From: Geomonas sp. Red32 | GTDB lineage: Bacteria; Desulfobacterota; Desulfuromonadia; Geobacterales; Geobacteraceae | Direction: 5' to 3' | Assembly (NCBI RefSeq): GCF_023652955.1 | Contig: NZ_JAKLOY010000010.1 | Coordinates: forward strand, 62,001-126,000 | Length of the DNA: 64,000 nt | Shown here: one piece after another, positions 32,846 through 44,180 of the stretch | Position numbering within the stretch: position 1 is the first letter of the stretch | Layout of the letters: every line of letters begins with the position of its first letter | The notes under the pieces: generated by a model | What the model was told of the DNA's origin: nothing | Database searches by the model: none | What the model saw: the letters and a program-made list of their open reading frames with translations, nothing else | Translations under genes and position numbers: made by a program

Positions 32846-33409
32846 ATGGAGAAGAAAAAACATTCGCATCAGCACGAGCATAAGACGGAGGAGCAGGCCC
32901 CCCAGGCGGAGACCGCTGCCGTGAGCGATACGGACCGCATCAAGGAGCTCGAGGAGTCGGTAGCCGCCAAGACGCTGGAAGCCGCCAACAACTGGGACAA
33001 GTACCTGCGCGAGCGTGCCGACCTGGAGAACTACCGCAAACGGGTGCAAAAGGAGAAGGAGGAGATCCTCAAGTACGGCAACGAGAACTTCATCCTGGAG
33101 ATCCTGCCGGCCCTTGACAACCTGGAGCGCGCCGTCTCCCACGCCGAGGACGATTCCTCCGCGGTCATCCAGGGGGTGAAGATCACCCTCTCGATGTTCG
33201 TCTCCACCCTCAAGAAGTTCGGGGTGACCGCCATCGAAACCCCTGCCGGGACACCGTTCGATCCTGCCTTCCACCAGGCCATGAGCCAGGTGGAGACCGC
33301 CGGCCAGGCACCGAACACGGTGGTGACCGAGCTGCAGAAGGGATACCTTTTGAACGACCGGCTGCTTCGTCCGGCCATGGTGACCGTGGCGGTGGCTCCC
33401 AAGGGGTGA
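32846..33409 (+). CDS. grpE: Nucleotide exchange factor GrpE
   Basis: The 187-residue co-chaperone has a charged, His-rich N terminus ([14 protein letters not shown]), a long paired helix ([24 protein letters not shown]) and the beta-wing domain ([17 protein letters not shown]...[24 protein letters not shown]). It releases ADP from DnaK. The histidine-rich start may simply bind metal. Confidence 0.96.
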   Translation: MEKKKHSHQHEHKTEEQAPQAETAAVSDTDRIKELEESVAAKTLEAANNWDKYLRERADLENYRKRVQKEKEEILKYGNENFILEILPALDNLERAVSHAEDDSSAVIQGVKITLSMFVSTLKKFGVTAIETPAGTPFDPAFHQAMSQVETAGQAPNTVVTELQKGYLLNDRLLRPAMVTVAVAPKG

Positions 33410-33483
33410 TTCCCGGCCCGATGACGGCTATGCGTCCCTTCCCCTTCAAGGGGAAGAATGTTACCAATCCGATAAAAAATTTT

Positions 33484-33512
33484 GGTCCCCCCTTGTAAAT
33501 CAAAAGGGGGAT
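33484..33512. repeat. C/G-run dispersed repeat before dnaK
   Basis: A CCCCCCTTGTAAATCAAAAGGGGG hairpin just upstream of dnaK, a looser member of the family seen at 1356-1446. Confidence 0.6.
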
Positions 33513-33552
33513 GACTAGCTTTCAGTTACAGTTACCATACAGGAGGCACGAC

Positions 33553-35475
<1,923 letters not shown>

Positions 35476-35534
35476 TTGCATCCGGGTCCACTTTGATGGA
35501 TGATGACGCAATAAATTAACGAAACGCACGACGG

Positions 35535-35565
35535 GCAGCGTCTCATGAGAGACGCTGCTCTTTGT
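35535..35565 (+). terminator. Hairpin terminator/attenuator between dnaK and dnaJ
   Basis: Perfect 10-bp stem GCAGCGTCTC / GAGACGCTGC with ATGA loop, followed by TCTTTGTGTT. The T run is weak, so it may reduce rather than stop read-through into dnaJ, or protect the dnaK message. Confidence 0.7.
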
Positions 35566-35580
35566 GTTACGAGGGTAGAC

Positions 35581-36699
35581 TTGGCAAACGGCGAAAAACA
35601 GGATTACTACGAGCAGCTCGAGGTCAACCGGAACGCCTCCGAGACCGAGATCAAGAAGGCGTACCGGCGGCTGGCCCTGAAGTTCCACCCGGACAAGAAT
35701 CAGGGGGACAAGGCGGCGGAGGACAAGTTCAAGGAGATCTCCGAGGCCTACGAGGTCCTTTCCGATGCGGAGAAGCGGGCGCGCTACGACCAGTTCGGCC
35801 ATGCCGGCGTGAACGGCGGCGGCTTCTCCTCGGCAGGTTTTGGGGCCGGTTCGCCTTTCGGCGACATCTTCGGGGATATCTTCGGCGACATCTTCGGCGG
35901 CGGCCGCCAGCGGACCAGCCGGGGCAAGCGGGGCGACGATCTCCAGTACAACATGGAGATCAGCTTCGAGGAGGCTGCCTTCGGGGTCGAGAAGAAGATC
36001 GACATCCCCTACGCCAAGCGCTGCGAGGCCTGCGGCGGCTCCGGTGCCAAGGCGGGGACCCAGCCGAAGACCTGTCCGACCTGCCAGGGGGCGGGGCAGA
36101 TGCGCTTCCAGCAGGGATTCTTCTCAGTCTCCAAGACCTGCTCGCACTGCAACGGCGAGGGAAGGGTGGTGGAGCATCCCTGCCCGACCTGCCGCGGCAA
36201 CGGTACCGTCCGGGACAAGAAGACCATCTCGGTGAAAGTCCCCGCCGGGGTCGAGACCGGCATCCGGCTGAAACTCTCCGGCGAGGGTGGACAGGGGACC
36301 AAGGGGGGACCCAACGGCGACCTCTTCGTGGCGCTTAGCGTCAAGGAGCACCCGATCTTCCGCCGCGAGGACAACGACGTCATCTGCGAGATCCCCATCA
36401 GCTTCACCCAGGCGGCGCTCGGCTGCGAGATCGAAGTGCCGACCCTGGACGGCAAGATCTCCATGAAGGTCCCGGAAGGGACCCAGTCCGGCGCCGTCTT
36501 CCGGATGCGCGGCAAGGGGATCCCCGCCCTGCAGGGGTACGGCCGCGGCGATCACCTGGTGGTCGCCAAGGTGGAGACCCCGACCAACCTCAACCGCCAG
36601 CAGCGCGAGCTCCTCGAGGAGTTGGCCCGCATCAGCGGCGAGGACGTCAACCCCATGAGGAAGAACTTCTTCTCCAAGGTCATGGACATCCTGAGCTAG
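35581..36699 (+). CDS. dnaJ: Chaperone DnaJ (Hsp40)
   Basis: The 372-residue co-chaperone has the J domain with HPD ([11 protein letters not shown]), a Gly/Phe region carrying three near-identical GDIF units, and the zinc domain with four CxxCxGxG motifs ([32 protein letters not shown]), then the substrate-binding barrels. TTG 35581 is the start since GAGG sits before it. The upstream ATG 35545 lies in the loop of the hairpin. Confidence 0.95.
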   Translation: MANGEKQDYYEQLEVNRNASETEIKKAYRRLALKFHPDKNQGDKAAEDKFKEISEAYEVLSDAEKRARYDQFGHAGVNGGGFSSAGFGAGSPFGDIFGDIFGDIFGGGRQRTSRGKRGDDLQYNMEISFEEAAFGVEKKIDIPYAKRCEACGGSGAKAGTQPKTCPTCQGAGQMRFQQGFFSVSKTCSHCNGEGRVVEHPCPTCRGNGTVRDKKTISVKVPAGVETGIRLKLSGEGGQGTKGGPNGDLFVALSVKEHPIFRREDNDVICEIPISFTQAALGCEIEVPTLDGKISMKVPEGTQSGAVFRMRGKGIPALQGYGRGDHLVVAKVETPTNLNRQQRELLEELARISGEDVNPMRKNFFSKVMDILS

Positions 36700-36711
36700 G
36701 GGAAGGCCTTA

Positions 36712-36846
36712 TACCCTCGCCCTTCCAGGGAGAGGGTCACCGAAGGGCGGGTGGGGGAGTTTGTCACTCTGGCAGCCCCCCTCCCTCGCCCCTCCCCCTC
36801 CCCGTTGAAGGAGAGGGATTGTGAAGTACCTCCCCCTCTTCCCAAA
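36712..36846. repeat. C/G-rich repeat block between dnaJ and the PBP gene
   Basis: Several alternating CCCTCGCCC and GGGAGAGGGT stretches form overlapping hairpins across the spacer. They match in style the short repeats seen after cbiF and near 49087. No gene is seen here. Confidence 0.6.
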
Positions 36847-36884
36847 GAGAGGGGATTCGTGTTCACCTTCTGAAGGAGTTCACC

Positions 36885-38939
36885 TTGCAACGCCCGTTCT
36901 GTTTGAAAAAGCCGGCGGTCCTTTTGGCCGCCGCTGTCCTGCTGGTCCTCGTTTCTCTTACCTCCGCCTTCGCCTCGCAGATCGCCACCTATCCGCTGCT
37001 TCCAACCGGCTACAACTCCATCAGGGTCTTCGACAACCACGGCCGGTTCGTCGGGCGCATCCTTCCCACCCAGCGCTACTGGACGCCGATCGATCGGATC
37101 CCCGTCTTTCTGCGCAACGCCCTGGTGGCGGTGGAGGACTCCCGCTTCTACGAGCACAACGGCATCGATGTGCGGGGGATCGCGCGCGCCCTCATGAAGG
37201 ACGTGGTGAAGGGGAGGATGGCCGAGGGGGGCTCGACCATCACCCAGCAGCTCATCAAGAACAAGTTCCTCTCCGGCGAGAAGACCTTCGACCGAAAGAT
37301 CAAGGAGGCCCAGCTGGCTCTGGAGTTCGAGAAGAAGTACAGCAAGGACCAGATCCTCGAGATGTACTTCAACACGATCTACTTCGGCAACGGGGCGTGG
37401 GGGATCGCGCAGGCGGCGCGGCTGTACTTCGACAAGAACCCGGAGGAGCTGACCGAGTCGGAATGCTCGCTTCTTGCCGGGGTTCCCAAGAACCCGGGAC
37501 GCTACAACCCGCTCGGCAAGTCGGCCGACGTCAACGCCCGCCGCAGCGTGGTCTTGAAGCGGATGGAAGATGTGAAATTCATCTCGACACGCCGGAAGCA
37601 GGAGATCGTCGCGCATCCGGCGGCGGTGATCAGATCGGCCCTCGCTCCCACCTACATGGGACACCTGCGCAACCAGCTGATCGAGCGCTATGGGCGCGGG
37701 ATCGTGGACCAGGGGGGCCTGGACGTGATCTCGGCGATGGACCTGAACCTGCAGGTGGCGGCCGAGAAGGCCCTGACCGAGGGGGTGAAGAAGGTCAACC
37801 CGAAACTGCAGGGATCGCTACTCTGCATGGACCTCGCGACCGGTGACGTGCTGGCCGCGGTTGGCGGCGTCGATCTCTCCGTCAACGGCTACGACCGCGC
37901 CTTTGTGGCCAAGCGTCAGCCCGGTTCCTCCATCAAGCCGCTGATCTATGCGGACGCCCTGGAGAACGGCTTCACCGCCGGAACCATCATGAACGACGAT
38001 CCGGTGACCTACAACTCGGGCAGCGGACAGGGGTGGAGGCCGACCAACTACGAGAAACATGCCTTCGGGTCGCTCTCGCTCCGGCAGGCGCTCGCGCACT
38101 CCAACAACGTGATCGCGGTCAAGCTTTTGGACTCCCTCGGCGTGCCGAAGTTCCTGGAATTTGCCCGGAGCAAAGGGCTGCCGCTGCAGAAGCAGGACCT
38201 CTCCCTGGCCCTGGGGACCGAAGAGGTGACCCTCAACGAGCTGGTGACCACCTATTCGGCGCTGGCCAACAGCGGGATGCGGAGCGAGTCGAGGACCATC
38301 GTCCGGATCTATGACCGCTACCGTAAGTCCTGGACGGAGTTCCCCTCCACGGTGACGCCGGTGATGGCGCCGGCCACGGCATACCTGACGACCCAGATCA
38401 TGAAGGACGTGCTGACCTACGGCACCGCGAAGAACCTGAAGAAGTTCAGCCAGGCGCACCCGAGCGCAGGCAAGACCGGCACCACCGACGATTATCGCGA
38501 TGCCTGGTTCGTGGGGTACACGCCGCAGATCATCACCGGGGTATGGGTCGGATACGACAAGCCGAAGCCGGGAGGGAGAGGATTCACCGGAGGGGGAATC
38601 TCGGCGCCCATCTGGGGCCGCTTCATGAGGACCGCGCTCGCCTCGCGTCCGCCGGTCGACTTCCCGAAGCCTGATAACGTGGTGACCGCCACCATCGACC
38701 CCACCACCGGCCAGCTGGCCACCCCGGCCTGCCCCACCAAGAAGGAGGAGTTCTACCTGACCGGGACCGAGCCGGTCGAGTATTGCGCGAAGCATGGCGG
38801 GGGGGGAGTGAAGCCGACGCAACCGGAGGAGCTTGCCCCTGCCGATCAGCAGGATAACGGTGGCCAGGGAGGCCAGGGCGCTCAGGACGGTGGCGAGCCG
38901 CTCTCGCTCACCGACCAGAACGGGAACACCCCCCAGTAA
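36885..38939 (+). CDS. Class A penicillin-binding protein 1A (transglycosylase/transpeptidase)
   Basis: The 684-residue enzyme has an N-terminal membrane anchor (about residues 10-30), a GT51 glycosyltransferase domain (VAVEDSRFYEHNGID, EGGSTITQQLIKNKFL) and a transpeptidase domain with SxxK (GSSIKPLIYA), SxN (HSNNVI) and KTG (AGKTGTTDDYRDAWFVGY). The Gly/Gln/Pro-rich tail after residue 650 is disordered. TTG 36885 is the start, with AAGGAG seven bases upstream. It polymerises and cross-links peptidoglycan. Confidence 0.94.
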   Translation: MQRPFCLKKPAVLLAAAVLLVLVSLTSAFASQIATYPLLPTGYNSIRVFDNHGRFVGRILPTQRYWTPIDRIPVFLRNALVAVEDSRFYEHNGIDVRGIARALMKDVVKGRMAEGGSTITQQLIKNKFLSGEKTFDRKIKEAQLALEFEKKYSKDQILEMYFNTIYFGNGAWGIAQAARLYFDKNPEELTESECSLLAGVPKNPGRYNPLGKSADVNARRSVVLKRMEDVKFISTRRKQEIVAHPAAVIRSALAPTYMGHLRNQLIERYGRGIVDQGGLDVISAMDLNLQVAAEKALTEGVKKVNPKLQGSLLCMDLATGDVLAAVGGVDLSVNGYDRAFVAKRQPGSSIKPLIYADALENGFTAGTIMNDDPVTYNSGSGQGWRPTNYEKHAFGSLSLRQALAHSNNVIAVKLLDSLGVPKFLEFARSKGLPLQKQDLSLALGTEEVTLNELVTTYSALANSGMRSESRTIVRIYDRYRKSWTEFPSTVTPVMAPATAYLTTQIMKDVLTYGTAKNLKKFSQAHPSAGKTGTTDDYRDAWFVGYTPQIITGVWVGYDKPKPGGRGFTGGGISAPIWGRFMRTALASRPPVDFPKPDNVVTATIDPTTGQLATPACPTKKEEFYLTGTEPVEYCAKHGGGGVKPTQPEELAPADQQDNGGQGGQGAQDGGEPLSLTDQNGNTPQ

Positions 38940-38993
38940 GGAAGGAAAGACGGGGCTACGGAGGCTCGGCCAAAAGCTGAAAGGCCCACTGCG

Positions 38994-39025
38994 TAGCCAC
39001 GGAGACACGGAGAAAATCTGAGAAG
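38994..39025. repeat. AGCCACGGAGACACGGAGAA-type dispersed repeat
   Basis: The unit TAGCCACGGAGACACGGAG followed by AAAATCTGAGAA is found here and at 50330-50399, 55948-56147 and 63970-64000; a degenerate form is at 48678-48735. Confidence 0.85.
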
Positions 39026-39047
39026 GCTTAATGGGGAAACCCGGGAC

Positions 39048-39124
39048 AGGGGTGCATACCGGTAGGGTAGGCACCCTGCGCCCGCGCGCCGGAAAGGCTT
39101 GGCGGGCAGAGTTCTGCCACCCTA
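39048..39124. repeat. Imperfect GGTAGGGTAGGCACC / TTCTGCCACCCTAC inverted repeat
   Basis: Opposed arms GGTAGGGTAGGCACCCTGC and CTGCCACCCTAC enclose a G/C-rich core between the PBP gene and gpmA. It may be another dispersed element; only one copy is seen here. Confidence 0.5.
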
Positions 39125-39141
39125 CGGCGGGATGGCTTCAG

Positions 39142-39828
39142 CTACAGGTAGTAGTGTTTGAGCGGGTTGAGCCCCTCGTCCAGTTCGTAGACGATCGGCT
39201 TTCCGGTGGGGATCTCCAGGTTGACGATATCCGTGTCGGATATCTTGTCGATGTACTTGACGAGCCCGCGCAGGCTGTTGCCGTGGGCGACGATCAGGGG
39301 ACGCTGCCCCCTCCTCAAGACCGGCACTATCTGCTCATGCCAGAACGGAAGCACCCTTTCGATGGTGTCCGCCAGGCATTCGCAGTTGGGGAGCTCGCGC
39401 GGGTCAAGCTGCCGGTACCGCAGGTCGAAACGGGGATGCCGCGGGTCGTCTTCCTCCAGTGCGGGCGGGCGCACGTCGTAGCTCCTTCGCCACAGCTTCA
39501 CCTGCTCTTCGCCGTACTTCTCCGCGGTCTGGGCCTTGTTCAGCCCCTGCAGTGCCCCGTAGTGCCGCTCGTTGAGGCGCCAGTCCTTCACCTCCGGGAT
39601 CCAGGTGAGATCCATCTCCTCCAGCATGTTCCAAAGTGTTTTCACCGCCCGCTTCAGCACGGAGGTGAAGGCGATGTCGAACAGCATGCCGGCCTCTTTC
39701 ACGGCACTCCCCGCCTCGCGGCTTTCCTGCTCTCCCGTCTGCGAGAGCTCGACATCGGTCCAGCCGGTGAAGAGGTTCTCCTTGTTCCAGACGCTTTCCC
39801 CATGACGTACCAGCACCAGTCGCGGCAT
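39142..39828 (-). CDS. gpmA: 2,3-bisphosphoglycerate-dependent phosphoglycerate mutase
   Basis: The 228-residue enzyme interconverts 3- and 2-phosphoglycerate. It has the phospho-histidine motif [26 protein letters not shown], the [13 protein letters not shown] block and the second histidine in [11 protein letters not shown]. This is the dPGM (cofactor-dependent) type of normal length. It lies nine bases after the PagL-like gene on the same strand. Confidence 0.96.
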   Translation of the reverse strand: MPRLVLVRHGESVWNKENLFTGWTDVELSQTGEQESREAGSAVKEAGMLFDIAFTSVLKRAVKTLWNMLEEMDLTWIPEVKDWRLNERHYGALQGLNKAQTAEKYGEEQVKLWRRSYDVRPPALEEDDPRHPRFDLRYRQLDPRELPNCECLADTIERVLPFWHEQIVPVLRRGQRPLIVAHGNSLRGLVKYIDKISDTDIVNLEIPTGKPIVYELDEGLNPLKHYYL

Positions 39829-39837
39829 CGATGACTC

Positions 39838-40392
39838 CTATTTCCTGATATTCACGCTCACTTCGAACATGTGGAAGTCGACCCCCGTGTTGCGGGAGCC
39901 GTTGAGCCCGCCGTTGGACATGTGCTGGAAACGGTAGCCGACGCCGAGCCCGTTATCGAAACGATACTGTACGCCGGCGTGTCCGTCAAAAAGGACGTGC
40001 CCGTTCAGGTCCACGCTGCCGAACCGGTACTGGGTCAGGCCGTTGAGATCGCCTCCCACCACGAAGGCAAAACCCTTGCCCCCCGCCTTGTCGACGATGA
40101 AGCCGGGACCCACGGCGGCGATGAAGCCGGTCTGCCCCGCCGCGTGGATCCCACCGGCGGCCGCGTTGGCCGACATCTCCAGCCCCCAGCCGTTGTCGGC
40201 ACGGACCGACCATGGAAGGCCAAAGCTCACGAAGGCCTCGTACTGGTGGAAGTATTCATTCCGTTGGGTGGCCATGTAGCCTCCCCGGATACCGAAACTC
40301 TGTAGCCCCTGGTCAGGGTCCTGACAGAACCCGGCCGAGGGGAACACTAACATGACCGCGAGCAGAATCAGGAAGGCGAGCATCGCTCTCAT
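39838..40392 (-). CDS. PagL-like outer-membrane lipid A 3-O-deacylase (acyloxyacyl hydrolase family)
   Basis: The 184-residue protein has a signal peptide (to about residue 23, SAGFC), alternating beta strands of a small barrel and a C-terminal aromatic-ended strand. The PagL catalytic His-x-Ser-Asn is seen in GYRFQHMSNGGLN. The third triad member is not clear: the nearest acidic residue is Asp in GVDFHMFE, where PagL uses Glu. It would trim acyl chains from lipid A. Activity is therefore uncertain. Confidence 0.78.
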   Translation of the reverse strand: MRAMLAFLILLAVMLVFPSAGFCQDPDQGLQSFGIRGGYMATQRNEYFHQYEAFVSFGLPWSVRADNGWGLEMSANAAAGGIHAAGQTGFIAAVGPGFIVDKAGGKGFAFVVGGDLNGLTQYRFGSVDLNGHVLFDGHAGVQYRFDNGLGVGYRFQHMSNGGLNGSRNTGVDFHMFEVSVNIRK

Positions 40393-40461
40393 GGCATCTC
40401 CGACGAATGAATTAAAATTTATTTATCTTGGAAGAATGTAATGTACTGTGGGGAAAAGTCA

Positions 40462-40497
40462 AACGGGCCGCCGGTCAGCCATGCCGGGCGGCCCGTT
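40462..40497 (-). terminator. Intrinsic terminator of the M23 peptidase gene
   Basis: AACGGGCCGCC / GGCGGCCCGTT stem with a 14-base loop; on the minus strand TTGACTTTT follows. Confidence 0.8.
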
Positions 40498-40558
40498 CAG
40501 TGCCAGTCCCCCTGCCGCTTGAAAGCATGGTCAGGGGCGCTGATCTTGGGGTGAGTGA

Positions 40559-41884
40559 CTATTTGGCAGGGTTGGTTTTCTTTGCGGAGTCGAGTTTGCC
40601 GGTAATGTTGTTCCTGATCCAGGAAGGATCCCACCACTCGATGGGATTGACCTGCTCGCCGGAGACCGCCACGCCGAAGTGGAGATGGTCTCCACCGGCC
40701 AGCCCGGTGTCACCGGTGGTGCCGATCGGCTGCCCTTTCTTGACCTCGTCCCCGGCCTTGACGTCGATACGGCTCAAATGGCCGTACAGGGTCTGCAACC
40801 CCATGCCGTGGTCGATGATCACGCACTGGCCGTAGATCCCGAGATCGTCGGCGTAGACCACTTTGCCGCTGTTGGCGGCCGGCACCGGCGCGTGGGCGAG
40901 GGCGGCCAGATCGATGCCGAGGTGCGTCTGGTGGTCGACGAGTTGGCCATGGTAGAAGTAGTCGCGCGCCTGGGCGAAGGTCCCCTTGGGGGCGGAGTTC
41001 GGGAGCCGCAGGAAGACTCCCTCCCATAGCGGAGCCGGGGAGGTTTTCTTTCCGCAGTCGGCCAGGATCTTCAGGTCGTGGGCGCGCAGGTCGCGGTTGG
41101 CCTTCAGGAAGACCTCCAGCGGGGTCTTGGCCTCGGGGAACTTGTCCTTGAACTCGGCGGCGACCTTGTCCAGGAAGGAGTCGGGGAGCTCCAGGTGGTC
41201 CCTGGGGAAGGACTTGGGGATCACGTGGAAGTAGATTCCGGTCAGCCGCTCGTTGCCCGCCCGGTCCACGGCGAGGATCTTCGGGATGAAGGATGCCTCG
41301 TTCATATCGTAGGGAAACGGGAAGAGGCAGGCGTAGACCTCGCCGAACTGGTGGTGGCCGGGGTAGAAGCGGTCGGCGAAGACCACGCCGGTCTTGGCCG
41401 GTTCCCGGTTCACCGTGTAGACCACCAACCCCACTCCGCCCCTGGCGATGTTGTGGGCGGTGCTCAAGGCGGTGACCGCGGGAGGCTTGTTCATGTAGGT
41501 GTAGTCGAGGTTTTCCACGGCGCGGTTGCCGGCGCCGAAATGGTAGACGGCCCGGTCGGTGGAGGAGACCACCAGCTTGAACGGCCCTTCCTTGAGCCCC
41601 TGGGCGGTGGAGAGCTTGAAGGTTTCCCGGGCGGAGGTGGTTTTGGGTGGATACTGCCGGGAGAAGACCGGGAAGGTCTCTCCGCCCTGCTGGGCTTCCA
41701 CGGTGACGTTCTTCAAGCCGGAACCGGTGTCCTTGAGCGACATCGCCACATCGAGGCGTCCCGAAACCGCACCGGAGCCGGGGGTGAGGATGATCTGGGG
41801 ACCGGAGATGTCCTTTAGGTAAAAGAAGCCGGCAACGATGAGGACGACGAGGACGATGGCGCCGAAGATAGCGGAAGTTTTCAC
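40559..41884 (-). CDS. M23-family (LytM) peptidoglycan endopeptidase, membrane-anchored
   Basis: The 441-residue protein has one N-terminal membrane segment, Ig-like periplasmic domains up to about residue 300 and a C-terminal LytM domain. Zinc ligands are present: HLGIDLA (HxxxD) and HLHFG (HxH). It probably cuts peptide cross-links in the cell wall. It stands alone with its own terminator. Confidence 0.9.
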   Translation of the reverse strand: MKTSAIFGAIVLVVLIVAGFFYLKDISGPQIILTPGSGAVSGRLDVAMSLKDTGSGLKNVTVEAQQGGETFPVFSRQYPPKTTSARETFKLSTAQGLKEGPFKLVVSSTDRAVYHFGAGNRAVENLDYTYMNKPPAVTALSTAHNIARGGVGLVVYTVNREPAKTGVVFADRFYPGHHQFGEVYACLFPFPYDMNEASFIPKILAVDRAGNERLTGIYFHVIPKSFPRDHLELPDSFLDKVAAEFKDKFPEAKTPLEVFLKANRDLRAHDLKILADCGKKTSPAPLWEGVFLRLPNSAPKGTFAQARDYFYHGQLVDHQTHLGIDLAALAHAPVPAANSGKVVYADDLGIYGQCVIIDHGMGLQTLYGHLSRIDVKAGDEVKKGQPIGTTGDTGLAGGDHLHFGVAVSGEQVNPIEWWDPSWIRNNITGKLDSAKKTNPAK

Positions 41885-42229
41885 GAGCTCCTCCGTAAAG
41901 GTGGCAGGGGCGGGAGCTGGCAGCCAGCGGCCGCCTTCAGTGAAAAGGGTAACATTGCCCCTATTGTTGTCCAGTTATGGGGCCCCAACGGCACGGGGTT
42001 ACCCTCCCGTTTCGCTGTACGGCGTATCCCTTTTCCCGGGTAAACCGCTCCATTTCCCCTACACCAAGCATGAGAGGAGCTCGGAAAACTTCGGGACGAA
42101 GACCGGCAGACACAGCGCAGGGGACTAAGACAGTCACTAAGTAGGTGCAATGACAGAGAGATTCGGCTAAGAGGGAGATCGGTGTCACAGGGGCGGGGAG
42201 AAAGGGGTCCTAAGAGTGCGAATTTTCCG
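41885..42229. other. Intergenic region with no gene detected
   Basis: Upstream of the M23 gene on the minus strand and of the leader RNA on the plus strand. I see no coding frame with a ribosome binding site and no strong hairpin. The M23 promoter should be here. Confidence 0.4.
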
Positions 42230-42247
42230 ACTATACACGAAAAAAAA

Positions 42248-42293
42248 TTTTTGTGACAGACTGTAAAAATGTTGTGACAGGTGGTATATATTT
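42248..42293 (+). promoter_or_regulatory. Candidate control region: two TTGTGACAG direct repeats plus TATATATT
   Basis: TTTGTGACAG and TTGTGACAG are 22 bases apart (start to start), i.e. two helical turns, and are followed by GGTGGTATATATTTAC, which contains a -10-like TATATT. This arrangement suggests activator sites before a promoter for the structured element downstream. Confidence 0.5.
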
Positions 42294-42299
42294 ACTCAG

Positions 42300-42494
42300 C
42301 TAGCTAGCTAACGGTAGAACGCTAAAAAAAGGAGGTTGCGCAGCATCGAAGAAACTCCACCGATTGGAATTCTAAAAAGATGAGCAGCAGCCAACGCCGG
42401 GGTCATAATGGCTCCGGAAAAACCCTTGATAAGGGAAATCAGTAATTACAAAACCGAAGGCCCGCCGAAGTTAGGCGGGCCTTTCATTATTTTG
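42300..42494 (+). ncRNA. Candidate structured leader or small RNA, class unknown
   Basis: After the promoter-like region come a strong AAAAGGAGG, several possible stems (CCGGGG..CTCCGG near 42395-42415, CCCTTGATAAGGG at 42423-42435) and the strong terminator at 42460-42494. I tested it by eye against TPP, GEMM (cyclic di-GMP), glycine, FMN, ZTP, fluoride and guanidine riboswitch patterns and found no match. Two tiny frames overlap as ATGA (see findings). It may regulate the MFS gene at 42636 or be a free RNA. Confidence 0.4.
42460..42494 (+). terminator. Intrinsic terminator of the leader element
   Basis: GGCCCGCC-GAAGTTA-GGCGGGCC followed by TTTCATTATTTT, 140 bases before the MFS start codon. 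Confidence 0.88.
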
Positions 42495-42635
42495 CGATTC
42501 CGGCTAACGTGTTTCCGGCCCCGCTCCGGCCGCGAAGCGAGGGGGCCAGGGCCAGCCCACGCGAGGGGACCGGGAAGGCCGGCCCGACGCCGGAGCCGAA
42601 CGTTCCCCATGCACGAGATCGAGGAGACCCGCCAG

Positions 42636-43952
42636 ATGTCCCACGCTTCCGCTCACCAGCGCACCCCAGCACCGCCGAAGGATGGCCCCCGCTTCCACTA
42701 TGCCTGGCTGGTCATCGCCGCCACCTTCCTCACCCTGTTGATCACCGCCGGGATCCGCTCCACTCCGGGAGTCCTCATCGTCCCGCTCGAGCAGGAGTTC
42801 GGCTGGTCGAGGGCCACCATCTCCCTCTCCGTTTCGGTCAACCTCCTCCTCTTCGGCCTGATGGGCCCCTTCGCCGCCGGCTTCTTCGACAGGATCGGGA
42901 TCCGCCGCACCATGGCCATCGCGCTGGCGCTTTTGGCCGGCGGGGTGGGAGCCACCGTCTTCATGACCAAGCCGTGGCACATGATCCTCATCTGGGGGAT
43001 CGTGGTCGGCTGCGGGGCCGGGATGACCGCCTACAGTCTGAGCGCTACCGTGGTGACCCGCTGGTTCGCGCGATCCCAGGGGACGGTGATGGGGGTATTG
43101 ACCGCGAGCTCTGCCACCGGGCAGCTCCTCTTTCTCCCCATCCTGGCCCGGCTCGCCCACCACCACGGCTGGCGCACCGCCGCCATCGCCATCGCCTCGG
43201 CGGCTGCCGTCATCCTCCCCCTGGTGCTGCTGGTCATGCGCGACCGCCCGGGCCAGATCGGCCTGCGCCCCTACGGTGCCGACGAGGGAGAGACGGAAGC
43301 GGCTGCCGCTCCTCAGGCGAAGGCGGTCAACCCCTTCACCGCCGCGCTGGACGGGCTGAAGGTTGGGCTTCGTTCGGTAGACTTCTGGCTTTTGGCCGGC
43401 AGTTTCTTTATCTGCGGAGCGAGCACCAACGGGCTGATCGGCACCCACCTCATTCCCGCCTGCGTCGACCATGGCATCCCCGAGGTGCGGGCCGCGGGCC
43501 TTCTGGCCATGATGGGGATCCTCGACCTCTTCGGGACCACCTTCTCGGGGTGGCTGTCCGACCGCTACAACTGCCGCTACCTCCTCTTTTGCTACTACGG
43601 CTTCCGGGGCCTCTCCCTTTTGTGGCTCCCCCACGCTCTAAGCGGCCCCGAATGGACCCTTTCCGCCTTCGCCGTCTTCTACGGGCTGGACTGGATCGCC
43701 ACCGTTCCTCCCACCGTCAAGCTCACCGCGGAGGCTTTCGGTACCAAGAACGTCGGCCTCATGTTCGGCTGGATCTTCGCGAGCCACCAGGTCGGCGCCG
43801 CCCTGGCAGCAAGCTTCGCCGGGAGCGTGCGGACCTGGCTCGGCGACTACACCGTGGCCTTCATCCTCTCCGGGGCCATCTGCCTGCTGGCTTCGGGGCT
43901 GGTGCTGAAGATAAACCGCCGGAAATTGGAGGTCGCCATCGAGCCCGCCTAG
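42636..43952 (+). CDS. Major facilitator superfamily transporter (oxalate/formate antiporter or monocarboxylate-like)
   Basis: The 438-residue protein has 12 hydrophobic segments with a hydrophilic loop near residues 215-235. The opening FHYAWLVIAATFLTLLITAGIRSTPGVLIVPLEQEFGWSRATIS is typical of the MFS group that includes monocarboxylate and oxalate:formate carriers. Substrate is unknown. ATG 42636 is preferred to ATG 42609 because GAGGAG lies nine bases upstream. It follows a structured, terminator-bearing leader. Confidence 0.85.
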   Translation: MSHASAHQRTPAPPKDGPRFHYAWLVIAATFLTLLITAGIRSTPGVLIVPLEQEFGWSRATISLSVSVNLLLFGLMGPFAAGFFDRIGIRRTMAIALALLAGGVGATVFMTKPWHMILIWGIVVGCGAGMTAYSLSATVVTRWFARSQGTVMGVLTASSATGQLLFLPILARLAHHHGWRTAAIAIASAAAVILPLVLLVMRDRPGQIGLRPYGADEGETEAAAAPQAKAVNPFTAALDGLKVGLRSVDFWLLAGSFFICGASTNGLIGTHLIPACVDHGIPEVRAAGLLAMMGILDLFGTTFSGWLSDRYNCRYLLFCYYGFRGLSLLWLPHALSGPEWTLSAFAVFYGLDWIATVPPTVKLTAEAFGTKNVGLMFGWIFASHQVGAALAASFAGSVRTWLGDYTVAFILSGAICLLASGLVLKINRRKLEVAIEPA

Positions 43953-44180
43953 CGGAAGGTAACCGGAAACAGCCCTCGCCAGGGGGCGTGCGCGGGCCTC
44001 GTAGACCCGATGATCCGGGCGTGCAACCGGCTGCGCCTGTAGTAAGATGAAGAGGCAGGACAGACCGGAGTTCATGAGGAGGTCGGCGGTGAATTCCGGA
44101 GCACTCCCGTTGCCCTACGCCGCCGGCACCGGTTGTGATCCGATGAAGACCCCGGACGGATGGGAGAAAAGAGGTGAGTC

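Noticed and set aside
42300..42494. GEMM (cyclic di-GMP or cGAMP) riboswitch, common in Geobacter
   Set aside because: The conserved core sequences of that class are absent; only the general presence of hairpins and a terminator agrees.
42408..42635. N-terminal extension of the MFS protein from 42408
   Set aside because: The frame runs through a strong intrinsic terminator and has no homology character; ATG 42636 has a good GAGGAG.
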